A stretch of 64,000 nucleotides of DNA. Source: an uncultured Bacteroidales bacterium (lineage in GTDB: Bacteria > Bacteroidota > Bacteroidia > Bacteroidales > Muribaculaceae). The notes under the pieces are model-generated. The model made no database searches. It saw only the letters and a list, made by a program, of their open reading frames with translations, and was not told where the DNA came from. The translations under genes were made by a program, and so were the position numbers. Of the stretch, positions 1-7,880 are shown one piece after another (the stretch's first letter is position 1; every line of letters starts with the position of its first letter). Location of the stretch: positions 1 through 64,000 of the forward strand of contig CANPDU010000005.1 in assembly GCA_947573135.1 (NCBI GenBank), in the 5' to 3' direction.

Positions 1-93
1 CGACACTATACGCCTGACATCATCGCTCACCAACCGGAAAAATCCGCTGACCCGAAATCATAGCTAAATCATAATCCAGTGCTTTAGCGTAAC

Positions 94-141
94 AAAAGCC
101 GCAGGCAATCAGCTCCTATGCTTGATTGCCTGCGGCTTTTT
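94..141 (-). terminator. Host terminator of the original tRNA-Ser
   Basis: A perfect stem of about 18 bp (arms aaaagccgcaggcaatca and its complement) has A and T runs on either side, so it can terminate both strands. On the minus strand it follows directly after the displaced 3' end of the tRNA. It is therefore probably the tRNA's own terminator, separated from the tRNA by prophage integration. Confidence 0.85.
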
Positions 142-143
142 TG

Positions 144-199
144 CGGAGTGACCGAGATTCGAACTCGGGAAACGCTTTTGACGTTTACACGCTTTCCAG
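144..199 (-). pseudogene. Left attachment site: displaced 3' half of tRNA-Ser
   Basis: Read on the minus strand this is the 3' half of a tRNA-Ser. It has the anticodon loop with GGA, a long variable arm, a T-arm with the stem CCGAG/CTCGG and the acceptor end CACTCCG. The 5' half is missing: beyond the 14-bp core (186-199) the sequence no longer pairs to make an anticodon stem. The T-arm and variable arm differ in sequence from the intact tRNA at 45377-45464. This fits a phage that brought its own tRNA 3' half and pushed the host's original one to the far end. Confidence 0.88.
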
Positions 200-259
200 A
201 CAACTTCTGCCACTCGTAAACGACTGGTTAATAATTAGTTGCTTAAAGCTCGTTCCTAC

Positions 260-278
260 TTGCGTGCCTATTGCGTGC
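260..278 (+). repeat. Left arm-type integrase sites (TTGCGTGC x2)
   Basis: Two copies of TTGCGTGC lie at 260-267 and 271-278, about 60 bp inside the left core. The same octamer occurs five times next to the integrase at 45180-45239. Occurrence at both ends of the element is what is expected of arm-type binding sites for the N-terminal domain of this integrase class (inference). Confidence 0.7.
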
Positions 279-291
279 AAGTATTTCAATG

Positions 292-321
292 CAAAGTTAG
301 TAATTTTTTTTGATGTGGCAA
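292..321 (-). promoter_or_regulatory. Leftward promoter facing attL
   Basis: On the minus strand, TTG (319-321) is followed after 19 bp by TAACTTTG (292-299), a full match to the Bacteroidota consensus. It points out of the prophage across attL. In the circular phage genome the same promoter would read through attP into the integrase gene, which has no consensus promoter of its own next to it. Confidence 0.65.
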
Positions 322-341
322 TAACTTCCACGAGGTTTTTA

Positions 342-857
342 TCATTTTTTTTCTTGACTATATCCTATTCCATTGCTTGTTAGAAGCTCTCGCAATCGCC
401 AAATCTCTTCTCGCAACTCTATCTCTTTGTCGCGGCAATCGTCATACTTCTTCCGTAGTTCATCAAGCCGAGAATTGAGGCGCGCGTTCTCATCTCGCAA
501 CCGCTGTATTTCTTCATCATCTCCGCATCGTGCCTTATCTGTGTCGCGGTCTATTCGTTCAAGTATTCCGAGTATCTGACGCAAGGCTTCGGGGTCATTT
601 ATCCTTATCTCCGAAAACTTGTTGTTGCTGCCGACCGAATCAAGATAACGCGGGTATTCTTCTTCGTTGATTTCATACTTGGTAATGTCTACTCCGGGGA
701 ACGCCCTGCGGAGGTCGGCTACTCGTTCATCAGGGAACGGGTTGCGGCCTTTTTCCACACTCGACAGAAAGCCTTGTGTTACTCCGAGTAAATCAGCAAG
801 CTCTTTTTGTGTCTTGCCGTTTTCTTTCCTTAGTTCAAGTAGCCTGTATCGTGCCAT
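342..857 (-). CDS. XRE-family phage repressor
   Basis: 171 aa. Residues about 4-55 form an XRE/Cro-type helix-turn-helix (KTQKELADLLGVTQGFLSSVEKGR). The C-terminal 60 residues are strongly charged and heptad-like, a probable coiled coil for oligomerisation, rather than the peptidase domain of CI-type repressors. It is transcribed leftward from a promoter at 980-1007, divergent from the early operon that starts at 1065, which is the usual position of a lysogeny repressor. Operators are probably the inverted repeats at 938-952 and 1005-1034. The lack of a self-cleavage domain implies that induction would need an antirepressor or another signal. The HTH call is firm; the repressor role is inferred from position. 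Confidence 0.85.
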   Translation of the reverse strand: MARYRLLELRKENGKTQKELADLLGVTQGFLSSVEKGRNPFPDERVADLRRAFPGVDITKYEINEEEYPRYLDSVGSNNKFSEIRINDPEALRQILGILERIDRDTDKARCGDDEEIQRLRDENARLNSRLDELRKKYDDCRDKEIELREEIWRLRELLTSNGIGYSQEKK

Positions 858-922
858 TACAAGTTTTAATAATTATTACGCAATATTTATTGCTAATATT
901 ACGTTATATCAAACAAAATCGC

Positions 923-930
923 TACCTTTG
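923..930 (+). promoter_or_regulatory. Probable rightward early promoter -7 box
   Basis: TACCTTTG matches the Bacteroidota -7 consensus, but no TTG lies at the usual distance upstream. It is the only good match reading toward the early operon at 1065 and lies beside an inverted repeat (GTTGA...TCAAC, 938-952) that could be an operator. A weak -33 box suggests a need for an activator, or that the true start is elsewhere. Confidence 0.4.
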
Positions 931-979
931 CATTGTCGTTGATATTCTCAACAACAAGCAATAAGAATTTTTCTTGATG

Positions 980-1007
980 CAAAGATAATCATTATTTCCT
1001 AATACAA
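980..1007 (-). promoter_or_regulatory. Repressor promoter
   Basis: On the minus strand, TTG (1005-1007) is followed after 17 bp by TATCTTTG (980-987). It drives the repressor gene, leaving a leader of more than 100 nt. Its -33 box overlaps the 13-bp inverted repeat at 1005-1034, so a protein bound there would block it, consistent with autoregulation. Confidence 0.65.
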
Positions 1008-1034
1008 CAAATATATTTCGTAATATATTTGTTG
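1005..1034. promoter_or_regulatory. Operator-like perfect inverted repeat
   Basis: CAACAAATATATT and its exact complement are separated by 4 bp (tcgt). The 30-bp site lies between the divergent repressor and early genes and covers the repressor promoter's -33 box. It is a likely binding site for the repressor or for the small DNA-binding protein at 1065 (inference). Confidence 0.6.
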
Positions 1035-1064
1035 CTTAATAGTTAAAAAATGTAAATATAATAT

Positions 1065-1304
1065 ATGGAGCAGAAATCACTCAAAGAACTCTACCTTGAA
1101 GAAAAAGAGAAACCGAACCCTGCACAGGCTTTTATCTCAAAAATCGCCGAAATAACTTGCCGGGAGGAATCAACAGTCAGGCAATGGCTTTCAGGTATTC
1201 AAACCCCAAATCAAAGAGCTAAAGAACGCATCGCAGTGGCCTTTGGCTCGACTGTCGATGTGCTTTTCCCCGAAGCGACAAACAATAAGGAGTCAGCAGT
1301 ATGA
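1065..1304 (+). CDS. Small HTH-like early regulator
   Basis: 79 aa, first gene of the rightward early operon. The middle (residues about 20-70: KIAEITCREESTVRQWLSG) reads as a helix-turn-helix of the kind found in phage Cro-like and replication-control proteins. Its ATG overlaps the next gene through the ATGA at 1301-1304, so the two are translationally coupled. A Cro-like role opposing the leftward repressor is plausible from position. No family assignment beyond HTH is offered. Confidence 0.7.
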   Translation: MEQKSLKELYLEEKEKPNPAQAFISKIAEITCREESTVRQWLSGIQTPNQRAKERIAVAFGSTVDVLFPEATNNKESAV

Positions 1305-1507
1305 AAGCCACTGAGCCTCAAATTATTGCAACCGCCCGTTATTCCATACGCCAAACTTGTGAGTTGCTTGGAATACACCGCGATACTTTGCGTCTGTATA
1401 CAGACCGTCAAAGAATCATCAAATGCGGGTATCGTACTATCGGAAACCGCAAAGTGAAGTTTTACCTCGGAAGCGAGATACTGCGCTTTTGGAAACGCCA
1501 GTCTTAA
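1301..1507 (+). CDS. MerR/excisionase-type HTH protein
   Basis: 68 aa. It contains a winged helix-turn-helix of the HTH_17 kind (YSIRQTCELLGIHRDTLRLY), followed by the basic strand pair typical of excisionases and MerR-like activators. It starts in the ATGA overlap with the preceding gene and ends 2 bp before the primase-helicase start. Small proteins of this fold act as excisionases or transcription regulators in Bacteroidales elements. It is the best excisionase candidate here, though it lies at the opposite end of the linear map from the integrase; the two ends are adjacent in the circular form. Confidence 0.75.
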   Translation: MKATEPQIIATARYSIRQTCELLGIHRDTLRLYTDRQRIIKCGYRTIGNRKVKFYLGSEILRFWKRQS

Positions 1508-1509
1508 AA

Positions 1510-4500
1510 ATGATAGCGCAAAAAACGATAGACGCTGTTCTCGACGCGGTGCAGATTCACGATGTCGTGAAAGAGTTCGTGCAGTTGCGGCGCAACGGCT
1601 CCGGCTGGGTCGGGCTTTGCCCTTTCCACTCGGAGCGCACACCCTCTTTCCACATCGACCCTCGCCGAAACATCTACAAGTGTTTCAGTTGCGGAGCGGG
1701 CGGCGGCGCGGTCAGGTTCCTTATGGAGCAGCGGAATATGTCGTACCCAGATGCCATAAGGCACATAGCCGGGATATACGGCATACCCGTGGAGGAAACG
1801 CCCCGGACACTCACCGACGAACAGCGCAGACTTGCCATTCAGCGCGAGAACGCCCTTATCGCCCTCGAAACCGTGCAGCAGTTCTTCGAGGATTCGCTTG
1901 TTGCCAAGACACCGGCGGCGAAACGCGCCTGTGCATACGCCTCCGACCGTTGGACGCTCGACTACTGCCGCGCCAACGGGATAGGATATGCCCCGTACCC
2001 AAAAGTGTTTTTCGAGTTCGTGAAACAAAAGGGCATCAGCTTCGAGGCTCTTTTGGATATCGGTATGGTACGCAAGAAAGAGGACGGCCATTTCTCTTTT
2101 ATGTTCGCCAACCGTATAAGCATACCCATACGCGACAGGTTCGGACGGGTCATAGCATACTCCGCCCGGAGCCTCGATGAAAACCCCGAATGCAAGTATC
2201 TCAATTCCACGACCTCGTGCGTCTACAAAAAGGGTGATACCGTTTTCGGCATCGAGATTGCCCGGAGGACGGCGGCAAAGGCCGGTTGCCTTTTCGTGGT
2301 CGAAGGCGCGCCCGACGTGCTGCGCCTCCAGTCCATCGGCTGCGACAACGCCGTGGCTGCTCTCGGTACCGAATGGACTGCCGCCCAGTTCGATACCATA
2401 AAGGGAATATCCGACACGCTTTGCTTTATTCCCGACAGTGAGGTGTCGAAAGAGGGCGAGATATACACCCCCGGCACTATGGCCGTGATGAAGAACGGGC
2501 GCGAGGCCGTAAACAGGGGGTTCCGCGTTGTCGTGCGCGAGATTCCGCTTGACAACGGAGAGAAGAAGAACGACCCCGACAGCTATTGCACCACCCCTGC
2601 AATCCTTGCTTCTCTCGAAGAACAGGATTTTGTGCTGTGGTATGCCGAGAAAGCCTTTCTCGCGCCCACAACGCAGTTGGGGCGCACCGAGGTTATAAAG
2701 GAGATATGCGCCATGCTCGCAGCCATCGAGGACGCGACACTCGCCTCTATGTACCTCGAACAGCTTATTAAGAAATACAAGGAGCGGACGGCGTGGAAAC
2801 TCGCCTACAACTCGGCGCAGATGCGCAAGCGCAGCGATTCGGGCACGGAGGGTGCCGAGAGCGAGAACGAGCGCGACCTTTTCAGCCGGTACGGTTTCTT
2901 CATCGCCAACAACTGTTACTGCACATACGGCAAGCAGAGCGAAGTCATTAGGCTGTCTAATTTCATACTGGTGCCGATGTACGACATTCCCGATGAAGGC
3001 TCTATGACGCGCCTCTACAAGATCATAAATGACCTCGGACACGACGCCATAATACCGTTGGAGCCCGACGACCTCGTGAACCTCGCCCTGTTCCGCAAGA
3101 AAATAAACATCGCCGGGCGTTATGTATGGCTTGGCAAAATCGACGACCTTATGCGCGTCGAGGAATACATATTCAGAAAAAGCGAATCGGCAAAACGAAT
3201 ACGCACCCTCGGCTGGCAGCCGGAGGGTTTCTTCGCTTACGGCGACGGAATTTTTACCGACCGCTTTATCCGTGTCGATGAGATAGGTATGGTGAACCTC
3301 CCCGGACACGGCATTTTCTATCTGCCGGCCTTTTCGGTGATGTACCGCGACAACCGCCTGCGATTCGCTTTCGAGAAGTCTTTCACCTATACCCACAAGG
3401 CCGACGTGTCTATGGCAGAATACCTTAAACTGTTCGTAGAGGTATTCGGCGACAACGGCAAGGTAGCCGTGGCGTTTATATTCGCCACATTGTTCCGCGA
3501 TTTCATCTTTGAAATGTTCGAGTTTTTCCCGATTTTCAACATCTTCGGCAAACCGCAGTCGGGCAAGAGCCAGTTGGGTAAGGCCATGAAAGGCTTCTTC
3601 ACCAACTCATACAAGCCCATAAACTACGAGGGCGAAACATACCCGGCAATCAACAAGGCACTGGAACAGACCGCAAACTGCCTCGTGCATTTCGACGAAT
3701 ACAAGAACTCTATCGAGTGGCGAAAGGTCGAACTGCTGAAATCAATGTGGGACGGCGTGGGGCGCGGAAAGATGAAAGACGGCGACGTGGAGCGCGTGAA
3801 CGTCAACTGCGGAGTTATTCTATCGGGTCAGGAAATGCCGACTATCGACCCGGCACTGTTCACCCGTATTCTCCACGTTACCGTAAACAAAACTTCCTAC
3901 ACACTGGAGGAACGCCGCCGCTTCGCCGACCTTATGGAACTGAACCGCCGCGGCGTGTGCCACCTCACTATGGAGGTGATCGCGCACCGCGACCGCTTCG
4001 TTCAGGACTTCCCCCATTTCTGCGAGCTTGCACGTACCGAGGTGGTGAACCGCATCGCAAGAACCGGCAAGACAATCTCCGACCGTATGTATATGAACTG
4101 GGTTGTCGTTCTCGCCTCTTTCTGGACGCTTGAACGCATACTGCCGGTGCCGTTTTCCTATGAAAACCTGCTCGACATCTGCATGGAAATGTTGCTCGAC
4201 CAACATTCCATTACGGAGCGGTCGGACGAAGTGGCATCGTTCTGGAATTTCGTTCATGTGCTGTATCAGGAGGGGCGGCTGTATCAGGAGGGCGACTACC
4301 GCATCAATTACCGCGTGTCGAGCCTACGGCTGCACGGCGTTTCGGAAACACGGGAATTTTCAGAGCCGAAGAATATTCTCATCATACGCGACCGCCGTAT
4401 CATTCAGCATTATCAGACCGACAAGGCGCGCTCCACCAAACAGCTTGTACTGTCGGAGGACGATATGCGCAAGTATCTTGAACGCTCCGCGCCATGCCTC

Positions 4501-4761
4501 GGAATCGTAAAGCGCAAGTTCTACAAGATGAACCAGTACGGACAGCCGGTTAAGGAGATCGGCGACGGAGGCACCGTTGGCCGTCAGCTTTACGATGTCG
4601 ATACCGCACTGGCTTTCGACTACGACCAAGTGCAGCAGCTTTATCACCTCTACCTCACCGCCGACACTTCGGCTATGACGGAGGAAGAACTGAAAGAGTA
4701 TGAAAATCAGCAAGATAATCCTCTTGCAAGCGGCAACGCTCAATCACGGCTTCCTTTTTGA
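1510..4761 (+). CDS. Phage DNA primase-helicase
   Basis: 1083 aa from the ATG at 1510; a longer open frame upstream overlaps the HTH gene and is not used. A CHC2 zinc finger has ligands C37, H40, C58 and C61 (CPFH...CFSC). It is followed by a DnaG-like catalytic core with the TOPRIM motif FVVEGAPDVLRL near residue 260. The C-terminal part carries a P-loop (FGKPQSGKSQLGKAM, about residue 680) and an acidic FDEY Walker B, making an ATPase/helicase domain. The protein should make primers and unwind DNA at the phage origin. It ends just before the GCCACCG repeats that may be that origin. Confidence 0.92.
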   Translation: MIAQKTIDAVLDAVQIHDVVKEFVQLRRNGSGWVGLCPFHSERTPSFHIDPRRNIYKCFSCGAGGGAVRFLMEQRNMSYPDAIRHIAGIYGIPVEETPRTLTDEQRRLAIQRENALIALETVQQFFEDSLVAKTPAAKRACAYASDRWTLDYCRANGIGYAPYPKVFFEFVKQKGISFEALLDIGMVRKKEDGHFSFMFANRISIPIRDRFGRVIAYSARSLDENPECKYLNSTTSCVYKKGDTVFGIEIARRTAAKAGCLFVVEGAPDVLRLQSIGCDNAVAALGTEWTAAQFDTIKGISDTLCFIPDSEVSKEGEIYTPGTMAVMKNGREAVNRGFRVVVREIPLDNGEKKNDPDSYCTTPAILASLEEQDFVLWYAEKAFLAPTTQLGRTEVIKEICAMLAAIEDATLASMYLEQLIKKYKERTAWKLAYNSAQMRKRSDSGTEGAESENERDLFSRYGFFIANNCYCTYGKQSEVIRLSNFILVPMYDIPDEGSMTRLYKIINDLGHDAIIPLEPDDLVNLALFRKKINIAGRYVWLGKIDDLMRVEEYIFRKSESAKRIRTLGWQPEGFFAYGDGIFTDRFIRVDEIGMVNLPGHGIFYLPAFSVMYRDNRLRFAFEKSFTYTHKADVSMAEYLKLFVEVFGDNGKVAVAFIFATLFRDFIFEMFEFFPIFNIFGKPQSGKSQLGKAMKGFFTNSYKPINYEGETYPAINKALEQTANCLVHFDEYKNSIEWRKVELLKSMWDGVGRGKMKDGDVERVNVNCGVILSGQEMPTIDPALFTRILHVTVNKTSYTLEERRRFADLMELNRRGVCHLTMEVIAHRDRFVQDFPHFCELARTEVVNRIARTGKTISDRMYMNWVVVLASFWTLERILPVPFSYENLLDICMEMLLDQHSITERSDEVASFWNFVHVLYQEGRLYQEGDYRINYRVSSLRLHGVSETREFSEPKNILIIRDRRIIQHYQTDKARSTKQLVLSEDDMRKYLERSAPCLGIVKRKFYKMNQYGQPVKEIGDGGTVGRQLYDVDTALAFDYDQVQQLYHLYLTADTSAMTEEELKEYENQQDNPLASGNAQSRLPF

Positions 4762-5073
4762 TTTTTTCTGAAAATCTTATGAAATCCGCAAGTTACCACA
4801 GCCACCGCCGCCACCGCGCTATAAATCAACAGCTTAAATACAGCAATCAATGACAACCGCATCGCCACCGCACGCCACCGTTTGCCGATTTTGCAACCGG
4901 CAGCCACCGTTTTCTCTTATTTTTCTCTTTTTGAAAAGAAAGAAAAATATCATAAAAACGTGGCTTCGTGGGATTTGCTTCGGCATACCTTCGGCGGTTG
5001 CGCGGTTCCGGCGGTTACTCCCGGCATATACTGGTTTTGAAACAAAAACATCAACACAATAACATTTCCGAAT
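4762..5073 (+). other. Candidate replication origin with GCCACCG iterons
   Basis: This 312-bp gap after the primase-helicase has no convincing gene. It holds five direct copies of GCCACCG (4801, 4810, 4864, 4874 and 4903) followed by an AT-rich imperfect inverted repeat around 4918-4952 made of T and A runs. Iterons beside a meltable stretch, directly next to the replication gene, suggest an origin. A short open frame at 4850 only translates the repeats and is not called. Confidence 0.45.
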
Positions 5074-5568
5074 ATGAACGACTTCCTTATTTACCTGCCG
5101 CTCGAAAACTTCATGGCGCAGTGGTTCAGGTACCGGCACGGCGGTTCCCCATATACCGTGCGACTTGTGCGCGGCAGCGTGGAATCCAAACGCCTCAAGG
5201 CGTTGTTGGACGTGCCGCCCTCCGGCTTTGTTCCTGCGCCGCCCCCACAGGGCTGCGTGGCCGTGGCGATTCCCTCTTTCCCGGCAAAAGACCCCCGGCA
5301 GTTCAACTATGTTTCGCCGCAGGGGATTAACGCTCTCGTGGAAACGCTGCGCGACCTTTTCGACCTCGAACTTCACGACTATTACGTCAAGACCTATATA
5401 AAGGGTTCACGCATCGACTATATGATAGAGGCGTGGATGGAACTGCACGGCATCGAGTTCAACGATACTAACTACAACTCGGTAAAGAAACGCCTCGACC
5501 GCGTGAGGAAGAAAATATATGTCAAGAGGCACCGCGACAAGGAAAAGGGTGCCGAATCCGGCGTATAA
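5074..5568 (+). CDS. Conserved-type early protein, function unknown
   Basis: 164 aa, not recognised. The N-terminal half is hydrophobic and proline-rich (around PPSGFVPAPPPQG). The C-terminal 60 residues are helical and strongly basic (KKRLDRVRKKIYVKRHRDKEK), which suggests nucleic-acid binding. It lies in the early operon after the replication gene, where delayed-early or late activators are often encoded. That makes it one candidate for the factor acting on the seven late promoters, without direct evidence. Confidence 0.65.
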   Translation: MNDFLIYLPLENFMAQWFRYRHGGSPYTVRLVRGSVESKRLKALLDVPPSGFVPAPPPQGCVAVAIPSFPAKDPRQFNYVSPQGINALVETLRDLFDLELHDYYVKTYIKGSRIDYMIEAWMELHGIEFNDTNYNSVKKRLDRVRKKIYVKRHRDKEKGAESGV

Positions 5569-5665
5569 CCCGTAAAAATCAATAAAAATCGTACCGAGTT
5601 CAGGGCGGTTTCATACCGCACGACACATCGGTAACAACTGTAACATCATCAATATATGTAATCTT

Positions 5666-5938
5666 ATGTCAGAAACGACGAAACTTTGTACCGGCTGCAA
5701 CCGCGAGTTGCCGCTGGAAGCATTCGGCAGAATGGCTTCGGCTCCCGACGGCCTAAGCTACCGATGCAAGGAGTGTGTGAACGCGGCGAAACGCGAGTAC
5801 CACCATTCCCGAAAGAAACTGAAAAGAGTGTTCACCAATCCCGACTTCGCGAACTTCACGCCCCGGCAGCTTATCGACGAGCTGAAAGCGCGGGGCTACT
5901 CCGGCGAGCTGAAAATCACACAGACGATAAAGGTATGA
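5666..5938 (+). CDS. Small zinc-ribbon protein
   Basis: 90 aa. Two CxxC knuckles (CTGC near residue 8, CKEC near residue 35) around LPLEAFG and LSYR match the zinc-ribbon half found in small phage HNH-like and recombination-associated proteins, but no HNH catalytic motif follows. The C-terminus (FTPRQLIDELKARGYSGELKI) resembles a small helical domain. It overlaps the next gene by ATGA. Nucleic-acid binding is the likely role. Confidence 0.7.
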   Translation: MSETTKLCTGCNRELPLEAFGRMASAPDGLSYRCKECVNAAKREYHHSRKKLKRVFTNPDFANFTPRQLIDELKARGYSGELKITQTIKV

Positions 5939-6366
5939 AATCGCCGCTTGTTCCTACTTTGTCGCTGCCCGGCATACGCTTCATCGGTGTTGTGGACTGC
6001 GAAAAGTTACAGCCCGGTCTGCGCGAGGCTTCGCTTGCGGGGCTGATTGTGGCGGCTCATACCGCTGTCGAGGAAGTGCCGTTTGTCAACGCCACCGTCG
6101 AGGCGGTCGGCGAGTGCAGCCGCGGCGCGCCTGTGGAAACCGCCACACTGAAATTCCGAACATCGAAATTTCTGCGCATAGAAATTCAACTCGGTTTTGT
6201 CGTTACCGACATCACCGGCCAGTCGTGGCTCATCGGAGCGGCGGAGCCGCCTTTCCCGAAAGTGTCGCTCACCCGAAAGACGGGGTTGCCCGGAGGCGAC
6301 CCCGCCGTCTGGGAGATTGAGGTGAAAGCGGTAGGGCAACGCGCGCTTTTGCCCTGTGTGTTCTGA
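5935..6366 (+). CDS. Hypothetical early protein
   Basis: 143 aa, starting in the ATGA overlap with the zinc-ribbon gene. It appears beta-rich and mostly uncharged (segments such as FLRIEIQLGFVVTDITGQSWLIG) and I do not recognise it. It is the last gene of the early operon: a hairpin follows within 15 bp, and then comes a long stretch without a convincing gene. Confidence 0.6.
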   Translation: MKSPLVPTLSLPGIRFIGVVDCEKLQPGLREASLAGLIVAAHTAVEEVPFVNATVEAVGECSRGAPVETATLKFRTSKFLRIEIQLGFVVTDITGQSWLIGAAEPPFPKVSLTRKTGLPGGDPAVWEIEVKAVGQRALLPCVF

Positions 6367-6380
6367 AAGGGTGGCTTGCG

Positions 6381-6405
6381 CCGACCCTCGGAGGTCGGGG
6401 CTTTC
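6381..6405 (+). terminator. Terminator of the early operon
   Basis: The stem CCGACC/GGTCGG has a 6-nt loop and is followed by ggggctttcttct, 14 bp after the last early stop codon. Confidence 0.6.
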
Positions 6406-7158
6406 TTCTCCGGCGGTGGAACACTCCGCTGTTATCCGCAGCCGTACATTTGCGGTCATAACCGGCATGGACGGAGCCGCAATGTCGCCCTGTTGTCGGT
6501 ATGGCGTGGCAGTCATCGGTTGCCGCGCTTCCCCGTCGGGGGTGCCGCAGATGCAGTCGTGGCCGTAATGCTTTCTTTCCCCTCTCTTTGTTTTCGGACG
6601 GTCTGCCTTGTGGCGGACTTTCCTTTTTATGCGGTTTTGTTTCCTCCCGGTGCTTTCCGCTGCTTCGGTATGGCCGTTCCCTCCATTATGGAACATCTGT
6701 ATCGGTGTCGGCAGGGCAAGCCTTTTCCGTCGATATGCGGTAATAATGCCGGTGCCGCGAGGTCTGCCCTATATGATGCCGTCGTATTGCCGTATATGGC
6801 GTATGTGCGGTTTACCTGTCTGGCCGGACACGGTGCCCGGTTCTGCCCCCGTTTGGTTCGGGCGGTGTGGTGGTGCTGTCGGGCTGTCGGATTCCCGACG
6901 TTGAGGCCGGCAGACTCCCTTTCATTTTTGAATCCGGGGCATGAATGATTCCGCGCGCTTCCTTTTCCGCCGCAAAGTTAACAGCCCCCTGCGGCGCGTC
7001 AAGGCTAAAGTGCATCTTTCTGAAAATCTTCCTCTTGCAGAGCGTATTTCCCGTGCAGAGCCTTGTCTTGGTACACCGCCGGGGGCAACTTTTGGGGCAG
7101 CGTAAAAGAAAGTGCTTTTACACGAAATCATTCATCAAACCCCAAATCCAAATATGAC
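6406..7158. other. GC-rich region without a gene, and leader of ardA
   Basis: No frame here shows protein-like composition; the open frames are arginine-, proline- and cysteine-rich shadows. The right end holds a consensus minus-strand promoter (6973-7002) facing left into the empty stretch. The last 150 bp are the leader of ardA and include a hairpin-prone gcgtaaaa...gtgc...cac stretch resembling the leaders of the genes at 20996, 22877 and 28679. The stretch could be the template of a leftward noncoding RNA. Confidence 0.5.
6973..7002 (-). promoter_or_regulatory. Leftward promoter upstream of ardA
   Basis: On the minus strand, TTG (7000-7002) is followed after 19 bp by TAACTTTG (6973-6980). 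It points away from ardA into about 600 bp without a convincing gene and then antisense to the early operon. Confidence 0.55.
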
Positions 7159-7785
7159 ATGAAAGGAATTCTTAAATCCGGCCTCACTCTGCGTCAGGAA
7201 ATCATCGACCGCCTCGAAGAACTCGGTTACACGCCCGAATCGCTGCGCGAGGCAATCACCGAACACGAATCCGACTACCGCGACGGTAATCCGTCGCTCT
7301 ACTGCGGCACATACGCAAAATACAACGACGGCGACATATCCGGCCTGTGGATCGACCTCTCGACTTTCGACAGTTACAAGGACTTCATCGACTTCTGCAA
7401 GGCTTACCATGTCGACGAGGAAGACCCGGAGCTGATGTTCCAGGACTACGAGAACTTCCCCCGTGAATGGTACTGCGAAAGCTGCATGGGGGAGGAAACT
7501 TGGGATAAAATCGCCGAATATATCCGGCTGACGGAAAGCCACGACAAGGAGGCCGTGGACGCTTTCGTGGAGTGGGGAGGCGAAAGCATCGACCACTTCG
7601 AGGACTGCTTCTGCGGCGAGTGGAAAGACGAGGAAGATTTTGCGCAGCATATCATCGAGGAATGCTACGACCTCGACAGTCTGATGGGCAACCTCGCAGG
7701 GTACTTCGACTATGCCGCCTTTGCACGCGACCTGTTCATGTGCGACTACTATATGGATAACGGCTATGTGTTCCGCCGATATTGA
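7159..7785 (+). CDS. ardA: ArdA-like antirestriction protein
   Basis: 208 aa from the ATG at 7159. It shows the ArdA family pattern: an early CGTYAKYNDGDISGLWIDL strand region, then PELMFQDYENFP, an acidic middle and a C-terminal YFDYAAFARDLFMCDYY segment. ArdA proteins are elongated acidic dimers that mimic bent B-form DNA and block type I restriction enzymes. This protein is strikingly rich in Asp and Glu, as expected of a mimic. Family members are commoner on conjugative elements, so this copy was probably exchanged between element types. A hairpin terminator follows at 7810. Confidence 0.85.
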   Translation: MKGILKSGLTLRQEIIDRLEELGYTPESLREAITEHESDYRDGNPSLYCGTYAKYNDGDISGLWIDLSTFDSYKDFIDFCKAYHVDEEDPELMFQDYENFPREWYCESCMGEETWDKIAEYIRLTESHDKEAVDAFVEWGGESIDHFEDCFCGEWKDEEDFAQHIIEECYDLDSLMGNLAGYFDYAAFARDLFMCDYYMDNGYVFRRY

Positions 7786-7809
7786 GCCGTGAAAGCCTCT
7801 CTCCCTCCG

Positions 7810-7835
7810 AGGGTCGGCGTAAGCCGGCCCTTTAT
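7810..7835 (+). terminator. Terminator after ardA
   Basis: A 9-bp stem (AGGGTCGGC/GCCGGCCCT with one G-T pair) has a GTAA loop and is followed by ttta. It isolates ardA from the following nuclease gene. Confidence 0.6.
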
Positions 7836-7841
7836 TGACAC

Positions 7842-7872
7842 TTGTTTTTCACACAGATAATTCGTAATTTTG
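7842..7872 (+). promoter_or_regulatory. Promoter of the DUF1016 nuclease gene
   Basis: TTG (7842-7844) is followed after 20 bp by TAATTTTG (7865-7872), with the ATG only 8 bp beyond. It is an ordinary Bacteroidota promoter lacking the GTC extension of the phage late promoters, so the nuclease can be expressed in the lysogen. Confidence 0.75.
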
Positions 7873-7880
7873 CACTTACA

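Noticed and set aside
1504..3396. Long minus-strand open frame opposite the primase-helicase
   Set aside because: It mirrors the GC-rich codon pattern of a strongly supported gene with CHC2 and P-loop motifs, and has no domain of its own.
4850..5062. 70-codon open frame after the primase-helicase
   Set aside because: It begins inside the GCCACCG repeats and has no protein-like features; the region is better read as an origin candidate.
7159..7785. Conjugative-element origin for the whole region because of ardA
   Set aside because: No relaxase, coupling protein or mating-pair genes are present, while a full set of virion and packaging genes is.
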